64,000 nt of DNA, taken from assembly GCF_001687305.1 (NCBI RefSeq), contig NZ_LZRK01000003.1:1-64000 (forward strand), given 5' to 3'. Below the pieces are notes generated by a model that was given only the letters and a program-made list of their open reading frames with translations, was not told the DNA's origin and ran no database searches. Position 1 is the stretch's first letter, and every line of letters begins with the position of its first letter. The position numbers and the translations under genes were made by a program. Source of the stretch: Actinomyces vulturis. GTDB taxonomy: Bacteria > Actinomycetota > Actinomycetes > Actinomycetales > Actinomycetaceae. Of the stretch, positions 46,463-57,274 are shown piece by piece.

Positions 46463-46704
46463 GAGTGTTCTCCTTCATCAGTGCGGGGCTTGCCATCTAC
46501 CCGCGCCAATTACCAACCACTCCACAGTGAATAAGAAAAGCCACTTTGTCGATAGATGCATCACTTTCGTTGATTTTTCAACCACAAGAAAGTCAACTTA
46601 GGTATACCAAATACGAATCATTACAGTTAAGTATTTATTTTGAGTATTAAGAAAATAGGTCAATACGGCATACCCTAAATGCCTATTATTTCAGGCTCTA
46701 CCCG

Positions 46705-48330
46705 TTATTTCTCGGTGCTTCCAGCACCAAGGAAATATAATCCTGGAACAGAAATAGGAGAGAAATCCACCAAAGTATTGGGGTTATAAGCAGTCACTGT
46801 TTGACGATGAAAAATCGGATACAAAGGAACCTGTTCGGACAAGAGATCAAAAATCTTCTTCCATGTATCTCGTTGGTTTTGCCCAGTTTGACGCACTGCT
46901 TCTTCGAGATATTGCTGAAGTGAGGCATAGGACTCACTCATACTCCAATGCATACGTTCTTGCGTCCACAATGGATTGGCGTACCACCACCGCAACAGCA
47001 AGTCACAATCATCTCCGAAGACTGATGGATCTCCCGGAGCAATAACAACATCGAAAGCATCAGGATTACCCGTGATTGTCGAATAAACGTCAGCAAGTTT
47101 TTTCTCTTCATAAGAGATTGTTAGGCCAACTTCTTTCAAGTTACCTTGAATAATGGCATACACCTGCGAAAGCCAATCAAAACTCGCACACAGCACACGG
47201 ATAGATTTCAGACCCGTCTCATCAAAAAGAGCACGAGCCTTGTCCACATCGCGGCGATAAATTGTAGAAGCAGGCATATAGGCGGGGTGTCCTTCTTCCA
47301 CGAAACATGACGCAGGTGCCGCATATCCACCCATACCGTGACCACAAATTGATTGATAGTCCAAGCTGTACATCAGTGCTTGCCTGTTTTTCACTTGGTT
47401 CATTGGAGTGGAACCGCAGTTAAACAGGGTGAAAAGCATGCCGAATCCCTGTTGTGCCGAAACGATGTTCGGTTGAGTAATTACCGAAATATCTTCCACA
47501 GGCAACGCATCAATGGCTTGCACAGCACCGGAGGTCAAGGCATTCACGCGAGTGATGGAGTCAGGGAGAATTCGCCACACCATTCGATCTGAACGAGGCG
47601 GGAACGGCCCGTTATAGTGCTCATTACGAACGAATCGTATTTCTTGGCTGGTAGTACCATCATCGACCATCACGTATGGTCCGCTCCCCAGTGGCCATTG
47701 TCCACAGCCTTGGACAGGGACACCATGTTCACCTTTCGCCACGATTTTGACCACGCTTAAACGTAAATCGATGAGTGGGAAAGGATAGTTAAGGTGGAAC
47801 TCAATCGTGCGCTCATCCACCGCCGTGAGTGTATCGATAAAGGATACGAAGGGACGCACCGGACTCCCCGAATAAGGGTTTAGAACTCGTTCAAACGAGA
47901 ACAGCACATCATCAGCGCTCACCACGCGCCCGTCAGCGAATTGGGCACCATTACGAAGCGTCACCCGATAAGTAGTCTCATCAATCTTCACCGGCATGTC
48001 AGAGGCAAGCGTAGCAAAGCATCGACGAGTTCCTGGGTGAAGTTCAGTCAACCCTTCCATGGTGTGCCAGTTGACTGACAGTTCTAATGGTCCCGTTGCC
48101 GTGAGAGGGTCAAAGGAACCGGGATCAACATCGTCAGAGATTCCCGCAGTGATGATGCTGGTCAACTCGCGATGTGATGAATCAACATTGTCACAAATAG
48201 AAGTAGAAGGTTGCGGACGCGTCGAACACGCGCCCGCCCCCATGACCATGACAGTTCCCAGGGTCGCTAAGGATGCAGACGTCAACACGTGACGCCTGGA
48301 AAGCAACACAGAGGACTGCGGTTGTCTCAT
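46705..48330 (-). CDS. Peptide/nickel-type ABC substrate-binding lipoprotein (orphan)
   Basis: A 541-residue solute-binding protein of the family 5 (Opp/Dpp) type. The N terminus has SRRHVLTSASLATLGTVMVM and a lipobox-like GAGACS, suggesting Tat-type export and lipid attachment; the lipobox lacks the usual Leu. The core carries the family segment TYRVTLRNGAQFADGRVVSA near residue 110. I place the start at the ATG at 48330, 9 bases after AGGA. No permease or ATPase genes are nearby, so it must use a transporter encoded elsewhere or serve as a receptor. It follows proS after 71 bases. Confidence 0.85.
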   Translation of the reverse strand: MRQPQSSVLLSRRHVLTSASLATLGTVMVMGAGACSTRPQPSTSICDNVDSSHRELTSIITAGISDDVDPGSFDPLTATGPLELSVNWHTMEGLTELHPGTRRCFATLASDMPVKIDETTYRVTLRNGAQFADGRVVSADDVLFSFERVLNPYSGSPVRPFVSFIDTLTAVDERTIEFHLNYPFPLIDLRLSVVKIVAKGEHGVPVQGCGQWPLGSGPYVMVDDGTTSQEIRFVRNEHYNGPFPPRSDRMVWRILPDSITRVNALTSGAVQAIDALPVEDISVITQPNIVSAQQGFGMLFTLFNCGSTPMNQVKNRQALMYSLDYQSICGHGMGGYAAPASCFVEEGHPAYMPASTIYRRDVDKARALFDETGLKSIRVLCASFDWLSQVYAIIQGNLKEVGLTISYEEKKLADVYSTITGNPDAFDVVIAPGDPSVFGDDCDLLLRWWYANPLWTQERMHWSMSESYASLQQYLEEAVRQTGQNQRDTWKKIFDLLSEQVPLYPIFHRQTVTAYNPNTLVDFSPISVPGLYFLGAGSTEK

Positions 48331-48401
48331 CACTCCGATTCCTCAAGTATGGCCCGCAAAAAGAGCAATGATACTCCCCTGCACCCACTCCTGAAGGTCA
48401 C

Positions 48402-50225
48402 TTAGCGGTTAGCAACTTCAGACAGTGCATTCTTAACCAAGTCACGCACGGTTTCCGAAGCCTCTTCGAAGGGAACAATGGTACGTTCGCCACTGCGACG
48501 ATCACGGATTTCCACGGTGCCGTCGCATTCAAAATCTCGCCCTACCACCACGGTGAAAGGAACACCGAGGAGTTCAGAATCAGCAAACTTCACGCCTGCA
48601 CTAACCTTGCGGCGGTCATCATAAAGAACCTCAATGCCCATAGAATCCAGTAATACAGAGAGTTCCTGAGCAGCGGTAAAGACGTCATCCTTCTTACCGG
48701 TGGCCAATACCTGAACATGGAACGGGGCTACGTTAATCGGCCAGCACAAGCCGTTATCATCATGGTTTGCTTCAGCCAGTGCTGCCATAACACGGGAAAC
48801 GCCCACGCCGTAGGAACCCATAGTCACCACACGCGACTTACCGTTCTCATCGAGAACAGTCAAACCGAGAGACTCTGCGTACTTGCGTCCCAAGGCAAAG
48901 ATGTGGCCAATTTCGATACCACGAGCAAGGTGGAGAGGACCGGAACCATCGGGAGCAGGATCACCTTCACGAACCTCAGCCGCTTCGATGGTGCCATCTA
49001 CCTGGAAATCACGTCCCATAACTACGTGGATAGCGTGCTTAAGACTTTCGTCTCCACCGGTAACCCAGGAGGTACCCTCCACAACGCGGGGGTCCACCAA
49101 ATAACGAACGGATCCGATCGCTTCACCGTTCTCGTCAATGGTGCGCAGGGGTGAGTTGGGGCCAATTGCGCTGGTGCCAATGTAGCCACGGATAAGTTCG
49201 GGGTGGGTTTCGAAATCTTTATCCGTTGCCATCTCCACTTCACACGGTGCTACAGAAGCTTCAAGACGCTTCATGTCCGCATCGCGATCCCCAGGAATGC
49301 CAACGACGAGTAGTTCACGTTCACCATCGGGATGAATCAGAGCAAAGACAAGGTGCTTAAGAGTGTCAGCAGCTTCCCAGTCGCGTCCATCTTCACGTGG
49401 GTAACGCTCATTGAGCAGGGCAACAAGTGAATCGATAGTAGGCGTATTGGGGGTGTCCACTAGACGCATAGGCGGTTCATTGGAGGCGTCACGAGGCTCG
49501 GGTACCACGGTGGTGACGGCTTCAGCATTTGCTGCGTATCCGGCGTCGGATTTCACGAAAGTGTCTTCACCAATAGGTGAGGGGAACAGGAACTCTTCGG
49601 AGTGGGAGCCACCCATCGCGCCTGCCATAGCGTTCACGATGACGTGGTCAAGACCCAAGCGGGTAAAGATACGCTGGTAGGTATCGCGATGCTTACGGTA
49701 TGAGACCTCGAGTGCATCGTCATCCATGTCGAAGGAGTAGGAGTCCTTCATCACGAATTCGCGACCGCGAATCAGGCCTGCACGGGGACGAGCCTCATCG
49801 CGATACTTCGTTTGAATCTGGTAAAGGCATAAGGGCAGATCCTTGTACGAGGAATACATGTCCTTCACTAACAGGGTGAACATTTCCTCATGGGTAGGGG
49901 CCAGAAGGTAGTCGCCGCCCTTACGATCATTGAGAGTGAAAAGAGTAGGTCCGTATTCGGCCCAGCGGTTGGTCGCCTTGTAGGGGTCAGCAGGTAGGAG
50001 TGCGGGGAAATGCACTTCCTGGCCACCCATGGCGTCCATTTCCTCGCGCACAACGGTTTCGATCTTACGCAGTGTTCGCAGCCCCAGCGGCAGCCAAGTG
50101 TAGATGCCGGGAGCGGTTCGGCGGATGTAGCCAGCGCGAACAAGAAGTTTGTGGCTGGGGACCTCCGCATCGGCGGGGTCTTCACGAAGGGTACGGATGA
50201 AAGCGGTCGACATATTCTGCAGCAC
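48402..50225 (-). CDS. proS: Prolyl-tRNA synthetase (bacterial type)
   Basis: A 607-residue class II synthetase that charges tRNA-Pro. Motif 1 region [20 protein letters not shown], motif 2 [20 protein letters not shown], motif 3 [15 protein letters not shown], and an editing insertion between motifs 2 and 3 identify the bacterial subgroup. The N terminus is [20 protein letters not shown] 50225 and the internal ATG 50213 are both possible starts. It ends the isoprenoid-translation block in transcription order. Confidence 0.96.
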   Translation of the reverse strand: MLQNMSTAFIRTLREDPADAEVPSHKLLVRAGYIRRTAPGIYTWLPLGLRTLRKIETVVREEMDAMGGQEVHFPALLPADPYKATNRWAEYGPTLFTLNDRKGGDYLLAPTHEEMFTLLVKDMYSSYKDLPLCLYQIQTKYRDEARPRAGLIRGREFVMKDSYSFDMDDDALEVSYRKHRDTYQRIFTRLGLDHVIVNAMAGAMGGSHSEEFLFPSPIGEDTFVKSDAGYAANAEAVTTVVPEPRDASNEPPMRLVDTPNTPTIDSLVALLNERYPREDGRDWEAADTLKHLVFALIHPDGERELLVVGIPGDRDADMKRLEASVAPCEVEMATDKDFETHPELIRGYIGTSAIGPNSPLRTIDENGEAIGSVRYLVDPRVVEGTSWVTGGDESLKHAIHVVMGRDFQVDGTIEAAEVREGDPAPDGSGPLHLARGIEIGHIFALGRKYAESLGLTVLDENGKSRVVTMGSYGVGVSRVMAALAEANHDDNGLCWPINVAPFHVQVLATGKKDDVFTAAQELSVLLDSMGIEVLYDDRRKVSAGVKFADSELLGVPFTVVVGRDFECDGTVEIRDRRSGERTIVPFEEASETVRDLVKNALSEVANR

Positions 50226-50286
50226 GCCACGATGATACTCGTTTTGTTCACGAACTGATTGCCCCGGTTCGTAGGCGGCTTGATTC

Positions 50287-51183
50287 TCAGAGAAGAATGG
50301 TACTCATGGTGCCCACTTGACTAGCTCCAAGTGAGTCATAGAGGCGTCGTGCAGGAGTGTTGAAATCATTGACATAAAGGGTCACAGTGGTGGCCATTGA
50401 GACTCTAATTGCATCCACCACAGCAACCATGGCGGCACGAGCTATTCCCAGTCCTCTCATTTCGGGGTGTGTCCACACTCCTGTCAGCCCAGCCATGTCA
50501 TGAGCGAGGCTTCCAACATCTGCTTTGAATACAACACGCGAGAGTCCCATTCCGCCATGTCCATCATCGGTGACAACAAAGGTTCGCCCGAAGTTGAGCA
50601 GTTCGCGCACATGACGGGCGTATCCGCCGCCCTCACGCTGGGGATCGTAGCCCACTTCCTCTTCAAACATCGCACACGATGCAGGCATCACCATGCCATA
50701 GTGGCCCAGTGTGGCCGCATGGAGAGCCTGAAATGCCCAATGACCGCGCACAGCGGCCCGAATAGAGTTCCACTGACTTCCCTCAGGGAAACGGAGAACC
50801 GGCTGATTCCAACGAAACTCTCGGGCGCGTACTCCATGGACCTCAAGAGGCCGCCAAAGAATCTCGATATCATCATGAGGTCCCATGACGGATCCACGCC
50901 TCGTTAATCTCGACGCCGTGTACTTTGCAAAGGCGTAAAGGTCACGTGACGATTCCAGGCCAGTTAGTCCCACTGGCATCGCAGTTCCTGTGGTCCATGC
51001 GCCGGCAATCGGATTACCTGGCGTTCCCATGATCACCACGTCTCCCTTCCCCCAACGGTCAAAACGCCGTAACTGGTGGGCAAGGCTGAGAGCCTCATAG
51101 GGATTAGTGGCGCACAAGTGCTCCAGCGGTTCACGCTGAGTTGCAGCGATGGGGTGTGGCCCAGCGCTGTGGAACAGGCGCAT
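50287..51183 (-). CDS. GNAT acetyltransferase with N-terminal DUF4081-like domain
   Basis: A 298-residue two-part protein. Residues 1-110 resemble the DUF4081 region common in actinobacterial proteins of this position, and residues 160-298 form a GNAT acetyltransferase: [20 protein letters not shown] (acetyl-CoA loop) and [20 protein letters not shown]. The substrate is unknown. It starts 2 bases before the ispG stop and is cotranscribed with ispG and proS; this arrangement is widespread in Actinobacteria. Confidence 0.82.
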   Translation of the reverse strand: MRLFHSAGPHPIAATQREPLEHLCATNPYEALSLAHQLRRFDRWGKGDVVIMGTPGNPIAGAWTTGTAMPVGLTGLESSRDLYAFAKYTASRLTRRGSVMGPHDDIEILWRPLEVHGVRAREFRWNQPVLRFPEGSQWNSIRAAVRGHWAFQALHAATLGHYGMVMPASCAMFEEEVGYDPQREGGGYARHVRELLNFGRTFVVTDDGHGGMGLSRVVFKADVGSLAHDMAGLTGVWTHPEMRGLGIARAAMVAVVDAIRVSMATTVTLYVNDFNTPARRLYDSLGASQVGTMSTILL

Positions 51184-51184
51184 A

Positions 51185-52420
51185 TCAGGCGCCTGGAGTG
51201 ACCACCACGGGTGCGCTTCCTGCTAAGGCATCAGCACCGAGTTCATCTTCCATTTCTGCAGCCATGGCCTGAGCATGCTTGAGTAGGGTTTCCACGATCT
51301 GGTCTTCAGGGACGGTTTCAACAACCTTGCCGCGAACAAAGATCTGGCCCTTCCCATTGCCGGAGGCACAACCAAGGTCAGCTTCGCGGGCTTCACCGGG
51401 CCCGTTCACTACGCAGCCCATGACGGCGACTCGCAAGGGCGCAGTAATTTCCTTTAAGCCTTCTTCAACGGATTCTGCCAGGGTCCATACATCAACCTGG
51501 GCTCGTCCACACGAGGGGCAAGAAACAATTTCCAACTGTCGAGGGCGAAGGCCCATAAACTCCAAAAGTTTATTGCCAACCTTGACTTCTTCAACCGGCG
51601 GGGCAGAGAGGGACACACGAATAGTGTCACCAATGCCTTCAGCGAGAAGAGCCCCGAATGCCAGGCAAGACTTGATGGTGCCTTGGAAGGCGGGGCCTGC
51701 TTCGGTCACACCGAGGTGGAGGGGCCAGTCACCCTTTTCTGACAAGAGTCGGTAGGCCTGCACCATGGTGACAGGATCATTGTGCTTAACAGAAATCTTG
51801 AAATCGTGGAAGCCGTGTTCTTCAAAAAGGCTTGCTTCCCAGACGGCTGATTCGACAAGTGCTTCAGGGGTGGCTTTTCCATATTTCTTCAGCAATCGAG
51901 GATCGAGAGAACCCGCGTTTACACCGATGCGTAGGCTCACACCGTGATCTGAAGCAACTTGACAGATGTCTTTAACCTGGTCATCAAACTTACGGATGTT
52001 TCCTGGATTCACTCGCACAGCACCACAGCCTGCTTTAATGGCAGCGTAGACGTACTTGGGCTGGAAGTGAATGTCTGCAATGACGGGGATTCGGGACTGC
52101 TTAGCAATAATGGGTAATGCTTCAGCGTCTTTATCGGTAGGGCAGGCGACACGAACAATGTCACAACCTGCTGCAGTGAGTTCAGCGATTTGTTGGAGCG
52201 TAGCACCAATGTCATGAGTCTTGGTTGTGGTCATGGACTGTACGGAGATGGGGGCTCCGTCACCAACAGGAATGTCTCCCACCATAATACGGCGGGTAGG
52301 TTTGCGTGGTGCCAGCACCTGGGGCTCTTCACGCAGGGAGGGGATTCCAAGAGAGATCGCTTCAGTCACGGCCCCAAGTATGCCACTGAAAGTCTGACTA
52401 CTTCCGCTGAGGCCGTCCAT
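51185..52420 (-). CDS. ispG: 4-hydroxy-3-methylbut-2-enyl diphosphate synthase
   Basis: Penultimate step of the MEP isoprenoid pathway, an iron-sulfur enzyme. The 411-residue protein has [20 protein letters not shown] near residue 55, the cluster ligands [12 protein letters not shown] (two Cys) and [21 protein letters not shown] (third Cys). The first 30 residues are unusual and a GTG at 52369 is an alternative start. A terminator lies just upstream, so transcription from rseP is at least partly cut off before this gene. Confidence 0.94.
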   Translation of the reverse strand: MDGLSGSSQTFSGILGAVTEAISLGIPSLREEPQVLAPRKPTRRIMVGDIPVGDGAPISVQSMTTTKTHDIGATLQQIAELTAAGCDIVRVACPTDKDAEALPIIAKQSRIPVIADIHFQPKYVYAAIKAGCGAVRVNPGNIRKFDDQVKDICQVASDHGVSLRIGVNAGSLDPRLLKKYGKATPEALVESAVWEASLFEEHGFHDFKISVKHNDPVTMVQAYRLLSEKGDWPLHLGVTEAGPAFQGTIKSCLAFGALLAEGIGDTIRVSLSAPPVEEVKVGNKLLEFMGLRPRQLEIVSCPSCGRAQVDVWTLAESVEEGLKEITAPLRVAVMGCVVNGPGEAREADLGCASGNGKGQIFVRGKVVETVPEDQIVETLLKHAQAMAAEMEDELGADALAGSAPVVVTPGA

Positions 52421-52433
52421 TGCGTGTGAAAAT

Positions 52434-52482
52434 CTGGAAAAAATCTCTTCTCATTTGTCCGCTCATGCAGCGCAAATGAGAA
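52434..52482 (-). terminator. Terminator between rseP and ispG
   Basis: Arms TTCTCATTTG (52448-52457) and CAAATGAGAA (52473-52482) form a 10-bp stem with a small inner pair (CGC/GCG). Leftward it is followed by GAGATTTTTT. It lies 10 bases past the rseP stop and only 14 to 28 bases before the ispG start. Confidence 0.8.
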
Positions 52483-52491
52483 AGGAAAACG

Positions 52492-53802
52492 TCAGACAGG
52501 TGCGACTATATCCGCCCAAACCAACACCAAGGTCATGATGATAAGGATCCATATTACAGTTTGGCCCACGGGGATAAGACGTGCAGTATCTACAGGACCA
52601 GGATCGGACTGACCTTGCAATGTCGCAATCCTTCGGCGCAGTCCTTCCCACAGAGCACCAGCGATATGTCCACCATCAAGGGGAAGGAAAGGAAGGAGGT
52701 TGAAGGCGAACAGCGCCAAGTTCAGGCTGGCTAGGAGAGAAAGCATCGTGGAGATACGCACGCTCAGAGGAATGTCTCCAGAACCTCCGCTGGCTACTTG
52801 TCCTGCCATACGTCCCACGCCAACAAGCCCCACGATTCCGTTTGCTGAGCGCTCTTCAAATCCCAATCCAGCGGCCACCACGTGGTAAAGCCCTACAGGC
52901 AAAGTTGCCACCACACGAATGGTCTGCCAAGTGGCAGACAGTGTCATGTGAGGTAGTTCAGTGAGCGAACCGCGTACGGTTTCTAGTGAAGGTCCAATAC
53001 CTACATAGGGGCGTTGTTCCATGGCAATAGAGCCATCATTACTCGGAACAGTACGCCCGGAAGCATCCAGAACGGGACGTTCAACGAGAACGGGAGTCAC
53101 AGCCAATGTCTGCTCATGCCCGTCACGGGTAATCACTACTTGGGCAGGGGCGCTTCCCCCATGAGCGATCGCACGTTGGACATCAGCCCAGTCGTTCATC
53201 AGTTCACCATTCCACGAAACGATGCGATCACCAGCGAGAAATCCTGCTTCATGGGCAGGAGCAACTGGATCATCCTTGCTGCAAGTGCCAGTAGGTGAGG
53301 TAGTGACACACGTGGCTACTGAATTCACAGTAGAGGTGTAGGTGGGAATTCCCACCACACTAATGCTCACGGCAAGAAAAACCACAGCAAGAATGAAGTT
53401 CATGATGATGCCGCCACTCATCACGATGAGTTTTTTAGGCACTGAGAGAGAGTAGAAAGCTCGGTTTTCTTCACCAGGCTCAAGTTCTGCTAAGGCATCA
53501 GCACGTGCCTGCCCAACTAGCCCCAGTTCTCCGTTGGGAAGACGCTTATCCGGTTTGCCAGCAGGGGCTGGCGGGAGCATCCCGACAAGTTTGACGTACC
53601 CGCCCAGCAGAATGGCTTTGACACCATAGCGTGTTTCGCCTTTTTTCACTGACCATAAAGTTGGACCAAAGCCGATGAAATACTCAGGAACTTTCACACC
53701 GAATTTCTTAGCGGGAATCATGTGCCCCAACTCATGCAGTGCTACGGAGAGCATGATGCCGAGCACCATGATGAGGATTCCTAGGACATAGGCCAGATTC
53801 AT
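52492..53802 (-). CDS. rseP: Site-2 protease, RseP family
   Basis: A 436-residue intramembrane zinc protease of family M50. The metal motif ALHELGHMIP (His23, Glu24, His27) lies in the first membrane segment, a PDZ domain fills residues 190-270, and the C-terminal membrane part has LLPFLPLDGGHIAGAL with the third ligand (Asp in LDGG). It clips membrane-bound anti-sigma factors and other single-span proteins. The start overlaps dxr by 4 bases (ATGA). Confidence 0.94.
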   Translation of the reverse strand: MNLAYVLGILIMVLGIMLSVALHELGHMIPAKKFGVKVPEYFIGFGPTLWSVKKGETRYGVKAILLGGYVKLVGMLPPAPAGKPDKRLPNGELGLVGQARADALAELEPGEENRAFYSLSVPKKLIVMSGGIIMNFILAVVFLAVSISVVGIPTYTSTVNSVATCVTTSPTGTCSKDDPVAPAHEAGFLAGDRIVSWNGELMNDWADVQRAIAHGGSAPAQVVITRDGHEQTLAVTPVLVERPVLDASGRTVPSNDGSIAMEQRPYVGIGPSLETVRGSLTELPHMTLSATWQTIRVVATLPVGLYHVVAAGLGFEERSANGIVGLVGVGRMAGQVASGGSGDIPLSVRISTMLSLLASLNLALFAFNLLPFLPLDGGHIAGALWEGLRRRIATLQGQSDPGPVDTARLIPVGQTVIWILIIMTLVLVWADIVAPV

Positions 53803-55220
53803 ATGCGTCCTTCACTCGCGCGGCGCGCGATGAGTTCGTTGGCCCGGTGACGGGCCCACTCTTGGGCAGCCATCACGTCTTCCACACTGACAGGGTTGTT
53901 AGAAGAGTCATGATGATCATGGAGTACCTGCTCATTGATTCGGCAGATGTCGAGCCAGGCTAATGTGCCGTTTAAGAATGCGTCAACCGCTTGCTCATTG
54001 GCAGCATTGAGAACTGCGGGGTGCGTGGGTGAGGAACTCACGGCTTCTCGCGCAAGATCCAACGCAATAAAGGTTTCACAGTCCACGGGTTCGAATGTCC
54101 ATGACGACGCACCAGCAAAGTTCGTAGGAGTCAGTGTGGTCTTGGTGTCATAAGCAGATGCTTCAAGGCCTGCATACGGGGATGAATTCCCCATATAGGC
54201 GGATGAGACGGTATCTACTTGCCCGGACAATGGGGTAGTGAGAATAGGTCGACGTGGCCAGCATAAGCCGAGTGCGATAGGAAGACGCATATCAGGCGGA
54301 CTCACTTGTGCCATCGTAGCGCCATCGACGAATTCGACCATAGAGTGAATCATGGACTGAGGGTGAACCACCACGTCAATTTCACTAGCGGGCACGTCAA
54401 AAAGAAGATGGGCTTCAATTAGTTCCAGGCCCTTGTTCATTAAAGTTGAGGAATTCACAGTCACAACCGGCCCCATCGACCATGTGGGGTGAGCCAGAGC
54501 CTGTGCAGCAGTGACGTTCCGGAGCTCGTCACGATGCTTTCCACGGAATGGGCCACCTGATGCGGTGAGAATAAGGCGGCGTACTGTAGAAGGCCCCTGG
54601 AATCGCCGAGCACACATCCCTCGTTCATGTAAACCGGCAGCCAGGCACTGAAAGATGGCGCTGTGTTCAGAATCAACAGGAACAATCTGGCCGGGGCGTA
54701 CCATCGCTTGGCGTACCACTGCCCCACCTACGACCAGTGATTCTTTATTTGCCAAAGCAAGGCGAGCACCAGTAGCTAAAGCAGTGAGGGTGGGAACTAA
54801 TCCCACTGCACCGGTCATTGCGTTGAGGACTACATCGCCCTCGTGAAGGTTCGCCGAAAGAATGAGATCACGTGCGGCGTCTTCCCCAGTAAGGATATCA
54901 ACCGATGGGACGGGCAGGTGATGACGCTCGGCAAAGGAACGCAAGGCGTCAAGGAAAGGTTGGCGTGCTGACGGACATGCCAGAGCGATACGCGGAACAG
55001 ACCACGTGAGCACCTGCTCAGCCAAAAGTTCATAGTGAGCACCGCCAGCAGCAAGTCCCTCAATGGAAAAATTACCGACCGTTTCCTTAGCCATGGTGTG
55101 GCGTAACGTAGCGATAATGTCAAGCGCCTGGGTACCGATGGATCCAGTAGAGCCAAGGATGACAAGTTTGGGGCCGCCCACGTCAACATTGGGAAGCAAA
55201 GGAATAATCGGCGACGTCAT
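53799..55220 (-). CDS. dxr: 1-deoxy-D-xylulose-5-phosphate reductoisomerase
   Basis: First committed step of the MEP pathway. The protein, 473 residues from the ATG at 55220, has the NADPH loop GSTGSIGTQALDI near residue 22, NKESLVVGG, the metal ligands in VDSEHSAIFQ and ASGGPFRG, and MGPVVTVNSSTLMNKGLELIEAH. It is longer than usual (about 390-410), with an N-terminal stretch of about 20 residues and inserts. A frame of 26 further codons is possible but overlaps the DivIVA-type gene. Confidence 0.94.
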   Translation of the reverse strand: MTSPIIPLLPNVDVGGPKLVILGSTGSIGTQALDIIATLRHTMAKETVGNFSIEGLAAGGAHYELLAEQVLTWSVPRIALACPSARQPFLDALRSFAERHHLPVPSVDILTGEDAARDLILSANLHEGDVVLNAMTGAVGLVPTLTALATGARLALANKESLVVGGAVVRQAMVRPGQIVPVDSEHSAIFQCLAAGLHERGMCARRFQGPSTVRRLILTASGGPFRGKHRDELRNVTAAQALAHPTWSMGPVVTVNSSTLMNKGLELIEAHLLFDVPASEIDVVVHPQSMIHSMVEFVDGATMAQVSPPDMRLPIALGLCWPRRPILTTPLSGQVDTVSSAYMGNSSPYAGLEASAYDTKTTLTPTNFAGASSWTFEPVDCETFIALDLAREAVSSSPTHPAVLNAANEQAVDAFLNGTLAWLDICRINEQVLHDHHDSSNNPVSVEDVMAAQEWARHRANELIARRASEGRI

Positions 55221-55287
55221 CACAGTGGCTTTCTTCACGGGGACACCAACAAAGCATCCATAGGGAGAGGGTAAGGTCAGTGGGGAC

Positions 55288-55833
55288 TTATTCCACACTC
55301 ATCAAGACTTCAACAACACGTGCTAGGTAGCGATCTACGCTAGCCTCGTCATAGGCCTTATCACCGTGAGCACGACTGAAAGTTACGTCACGAACCTCTC
55401 GACTGGTCAACGGCTCGGATGAGTCGAAATAGTTAGCGATGCGGTCCATGAAAGCATCAACTTCCGCACATTTGTAGCCATTACGCCGTGCAGGGGCAAA
55501 ACGGAGTGTTTCGGGACGTAAAAGGCGCTCGTAAAGAGTGGTAGCTAGTTGGGCAACTTGTTCCATCCATGCGGAGCGACCATGCTCATCAATAAATTCT
55601 TGACGGCGACGTTTAACGAAAGCCTTTTCGAGGCGATCAAGCGCCTGGTCGACTGCAGCGGGGTCATATCCTCCACGGACAATGTCAAATGCGGTAGAGC
55701 GGACGCGTTCGGCATCTAGCGCGGCGGCACTGCCTCCTTCGTAGAGTTCATGAGCGTCATGGAAGTACTCATCGACTTGGTCAGGGCGGTAGCCGGGACG
55801 GCGCATTCGCGTGCGGGGAAAAATGTCACTCAC
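55288..55833 (-). CDS. DivIVA-domain protein
   Basis: A 181-residue protein with two short DivIVA-type repeats (RPGYRPDQVDEYFHDAHELY and FAPARRNGYKCAEVDAFMDR), each followed by helical sequence. Such modules appear in coiled-coil proteins that mark cell poles or septa in Actinobacteria. The rest is predicted helical without long coiled coil. It lies 12 bases after rlmN and precedes dxr; the exact role is unknown. Confidence 0.75.
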   Translation of the reverse strand: MSDIFPRTRMRRPGYRPDQVDEYFHDAHELYEGGSAAALDAERVRSTAFDIVRGGYDPAAVDQALDRLEKAFVKRRRQEFIDEHGRSAWMEQVAQLATTLYERLLRPETLRFAPARRNGYKCAEVDAFMDRIANYFDSSEPLTSREVRDVTFSRAHGDKAYDEASVDRYLARVVEVLMSVE

Positions 55834-55845
55834 GTCGGTACCTTC

Positions 55846-57183
55846 CTACTGATCGTCGGCCTGCGGGCGAGGCGTTAACGATACTGTAACCGGCTCAACC
55901 GTCGGTGAAGCGGCGGCTCGCGATTTGGCTGATGGATCGGTCGACGCCGATTTGTTACCTTCCAGCACAGCGGTAGCCAACTGGCCGCAGGCGCCATCGA
56001 TGTCACTGCCGCGAGTATCACGAACAGTGGTGGTAATTCCGGCATGACGGAGGGTCTCAACAAAGCGCTCTTGAACACTAGGCAGTGAGCAAGTCCAGAT
56101 GGAGCCAGGCGTGGGATTGAGGGGAATAGGGTTGACGTGTGCCCATCCCCTACCGCGAGCGTTGAGTTCGTCAGCCAGAAGCTGGGCGCGCCATTGGTGA
56201 TCGTTCATATCCTTGATAAGGGCATATTCGATAGAGACGCGACGTCCAGTGACTTCGTAGTAATGGTAAGCGGCGTCAAGTAACTCTCCAACCTTCCAGC
56301 GAGAGTTCACAGGAATGAGCGCATCACGCAATTCATCATCGGGAGCATGAAGTGAAACCGCTAGGGTAACAGGCATTCCTTCGGTGGCGAGTTTCTTAAT
56401 CAGGGGAACCAGCCCGACAGTAGAGACGGTGATGTTCCGTGCACTCAATCCAAAGCCTTCAGGGGCTGGTTCAATCAGTCGACGCAATGCCTGAACCACG
56501 GCTTTGTAATTGACCATCGGTTCGCCCATCCCCATAAACACGACGTTACTCAGGCGTGCTGGGCCACCTACCAGATCGCCGCGCTCAGAGGCAAGAGCTG
56601 CGTGACGGACCTGTTCAATAATTTCTGCGGTGGAGAGGTTACGGGTCAGCCCCATTTGTCCGGTGGCGCAGAAGGGACAAGCCATTCCGCATCCGGCTTC
56701 TGAAGAGACACATAGAGTGGTGCGGTCCTTATAACGCATGAGAACAGATTCCACGCGTACGCCGTCAAAGAGTTGCCAAAGGTACTTGATTGTTTTTCCG
56801 CGGTCAGCATGAAGTGCAGTGACTTCGGTGAGTAGTTCGGGGAGTAGATCTTCGCAGACCTGGTGACGGATAGCGGCGGGGATATCAGTCATATCCTCAG
56901 CATCGCGGGTGAAGTGAGTGAAGTAATGGCGCGAAAGTTGATCGGCCCGAAAGGCAGGAAGGCCTGCTTCTTTCAGGGCTGATTTCCGTCCAGCGAGGTC
57001 AAGGTCAGCCAAATGCCGGGGGGCTTTTCCTTTAGCAGGAGGGACAGCAAAACTCAGGCGAGGTTTAGCATCTGGTGAAGTAGCGCCTTCTGGTGGCTGG
57101 TCTGTGGGAAGGACCTGAATCTGACCGCGCACGCGACGCGGTTCTTTGGGGGCACGCGTGGAGCGTGATGCCTTGTCAGTCAT
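55846..57183 (-). CDS. rlmN: 23S rRNA (A2503-C2)/tRNA methyltransferase
   Basis: A 445-residue radical SAM enzyme. The cluster motif C-x3-C-x2-C is in CVSSEAGCGMACPFCATGQ; GMGEPMVNYKAV and AVSLHAPDDELRDALIPVN follow, as does NPIPLNPTPGS. A conserved Cys close to the C terminus (DGACGQLA) forms the methyl intermediate. The first 55 residues and last 35 are low-complexity extras. The ATG at 57183 has AAGGA 7 bases upstream. Confidence 0.93.
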   Translation of the reverse strand: MTDKASRSTRAPKEPRRVRGQIQVLPTDQPPEGATSPDAKPRLSFAVPPAKGKAPRHLADLDLAGRKSALKEAGLPAFRADQLSRHYFTHFTRDAEDMTDIPAAIRHQVCEDLLPELLTEVTALHADRGKTIKYLWQLFDGVRVESVLMRYKDRTTLCVSSEAGCGMACPFCATGQMGLTRNLSTAEIIEQVRHAALASERGDLVGGPARLSNVVFMGMGEPMVNYKAVVQALRRLIEPAPEGFGLSARNITVSTVGLVPLIKKLATEGMPVTLAVSLHAPDDELRDALIPVNSRWKVGELLDAAYHYYEVTGRRVSIEYALIKDMNDHQWRAQLLADELNARGRGWAHVNPIPLNPTPGSIWTCSLPSVQERFVETLRHAGITTTVRDTRGSDIDGACGQLATAVLEGNKSASTDPSAKSRAAASPTVEPVTVSLTPRPQADDQ

Positions 57184-57274
57184 CAATCATTCCTTCATCA
57201 GAAGATGCGTCTGGGCATATATCTGCACAGACACCACGTCAGTATCTTGTCACTACCTGTCGATATGTGCTGGA

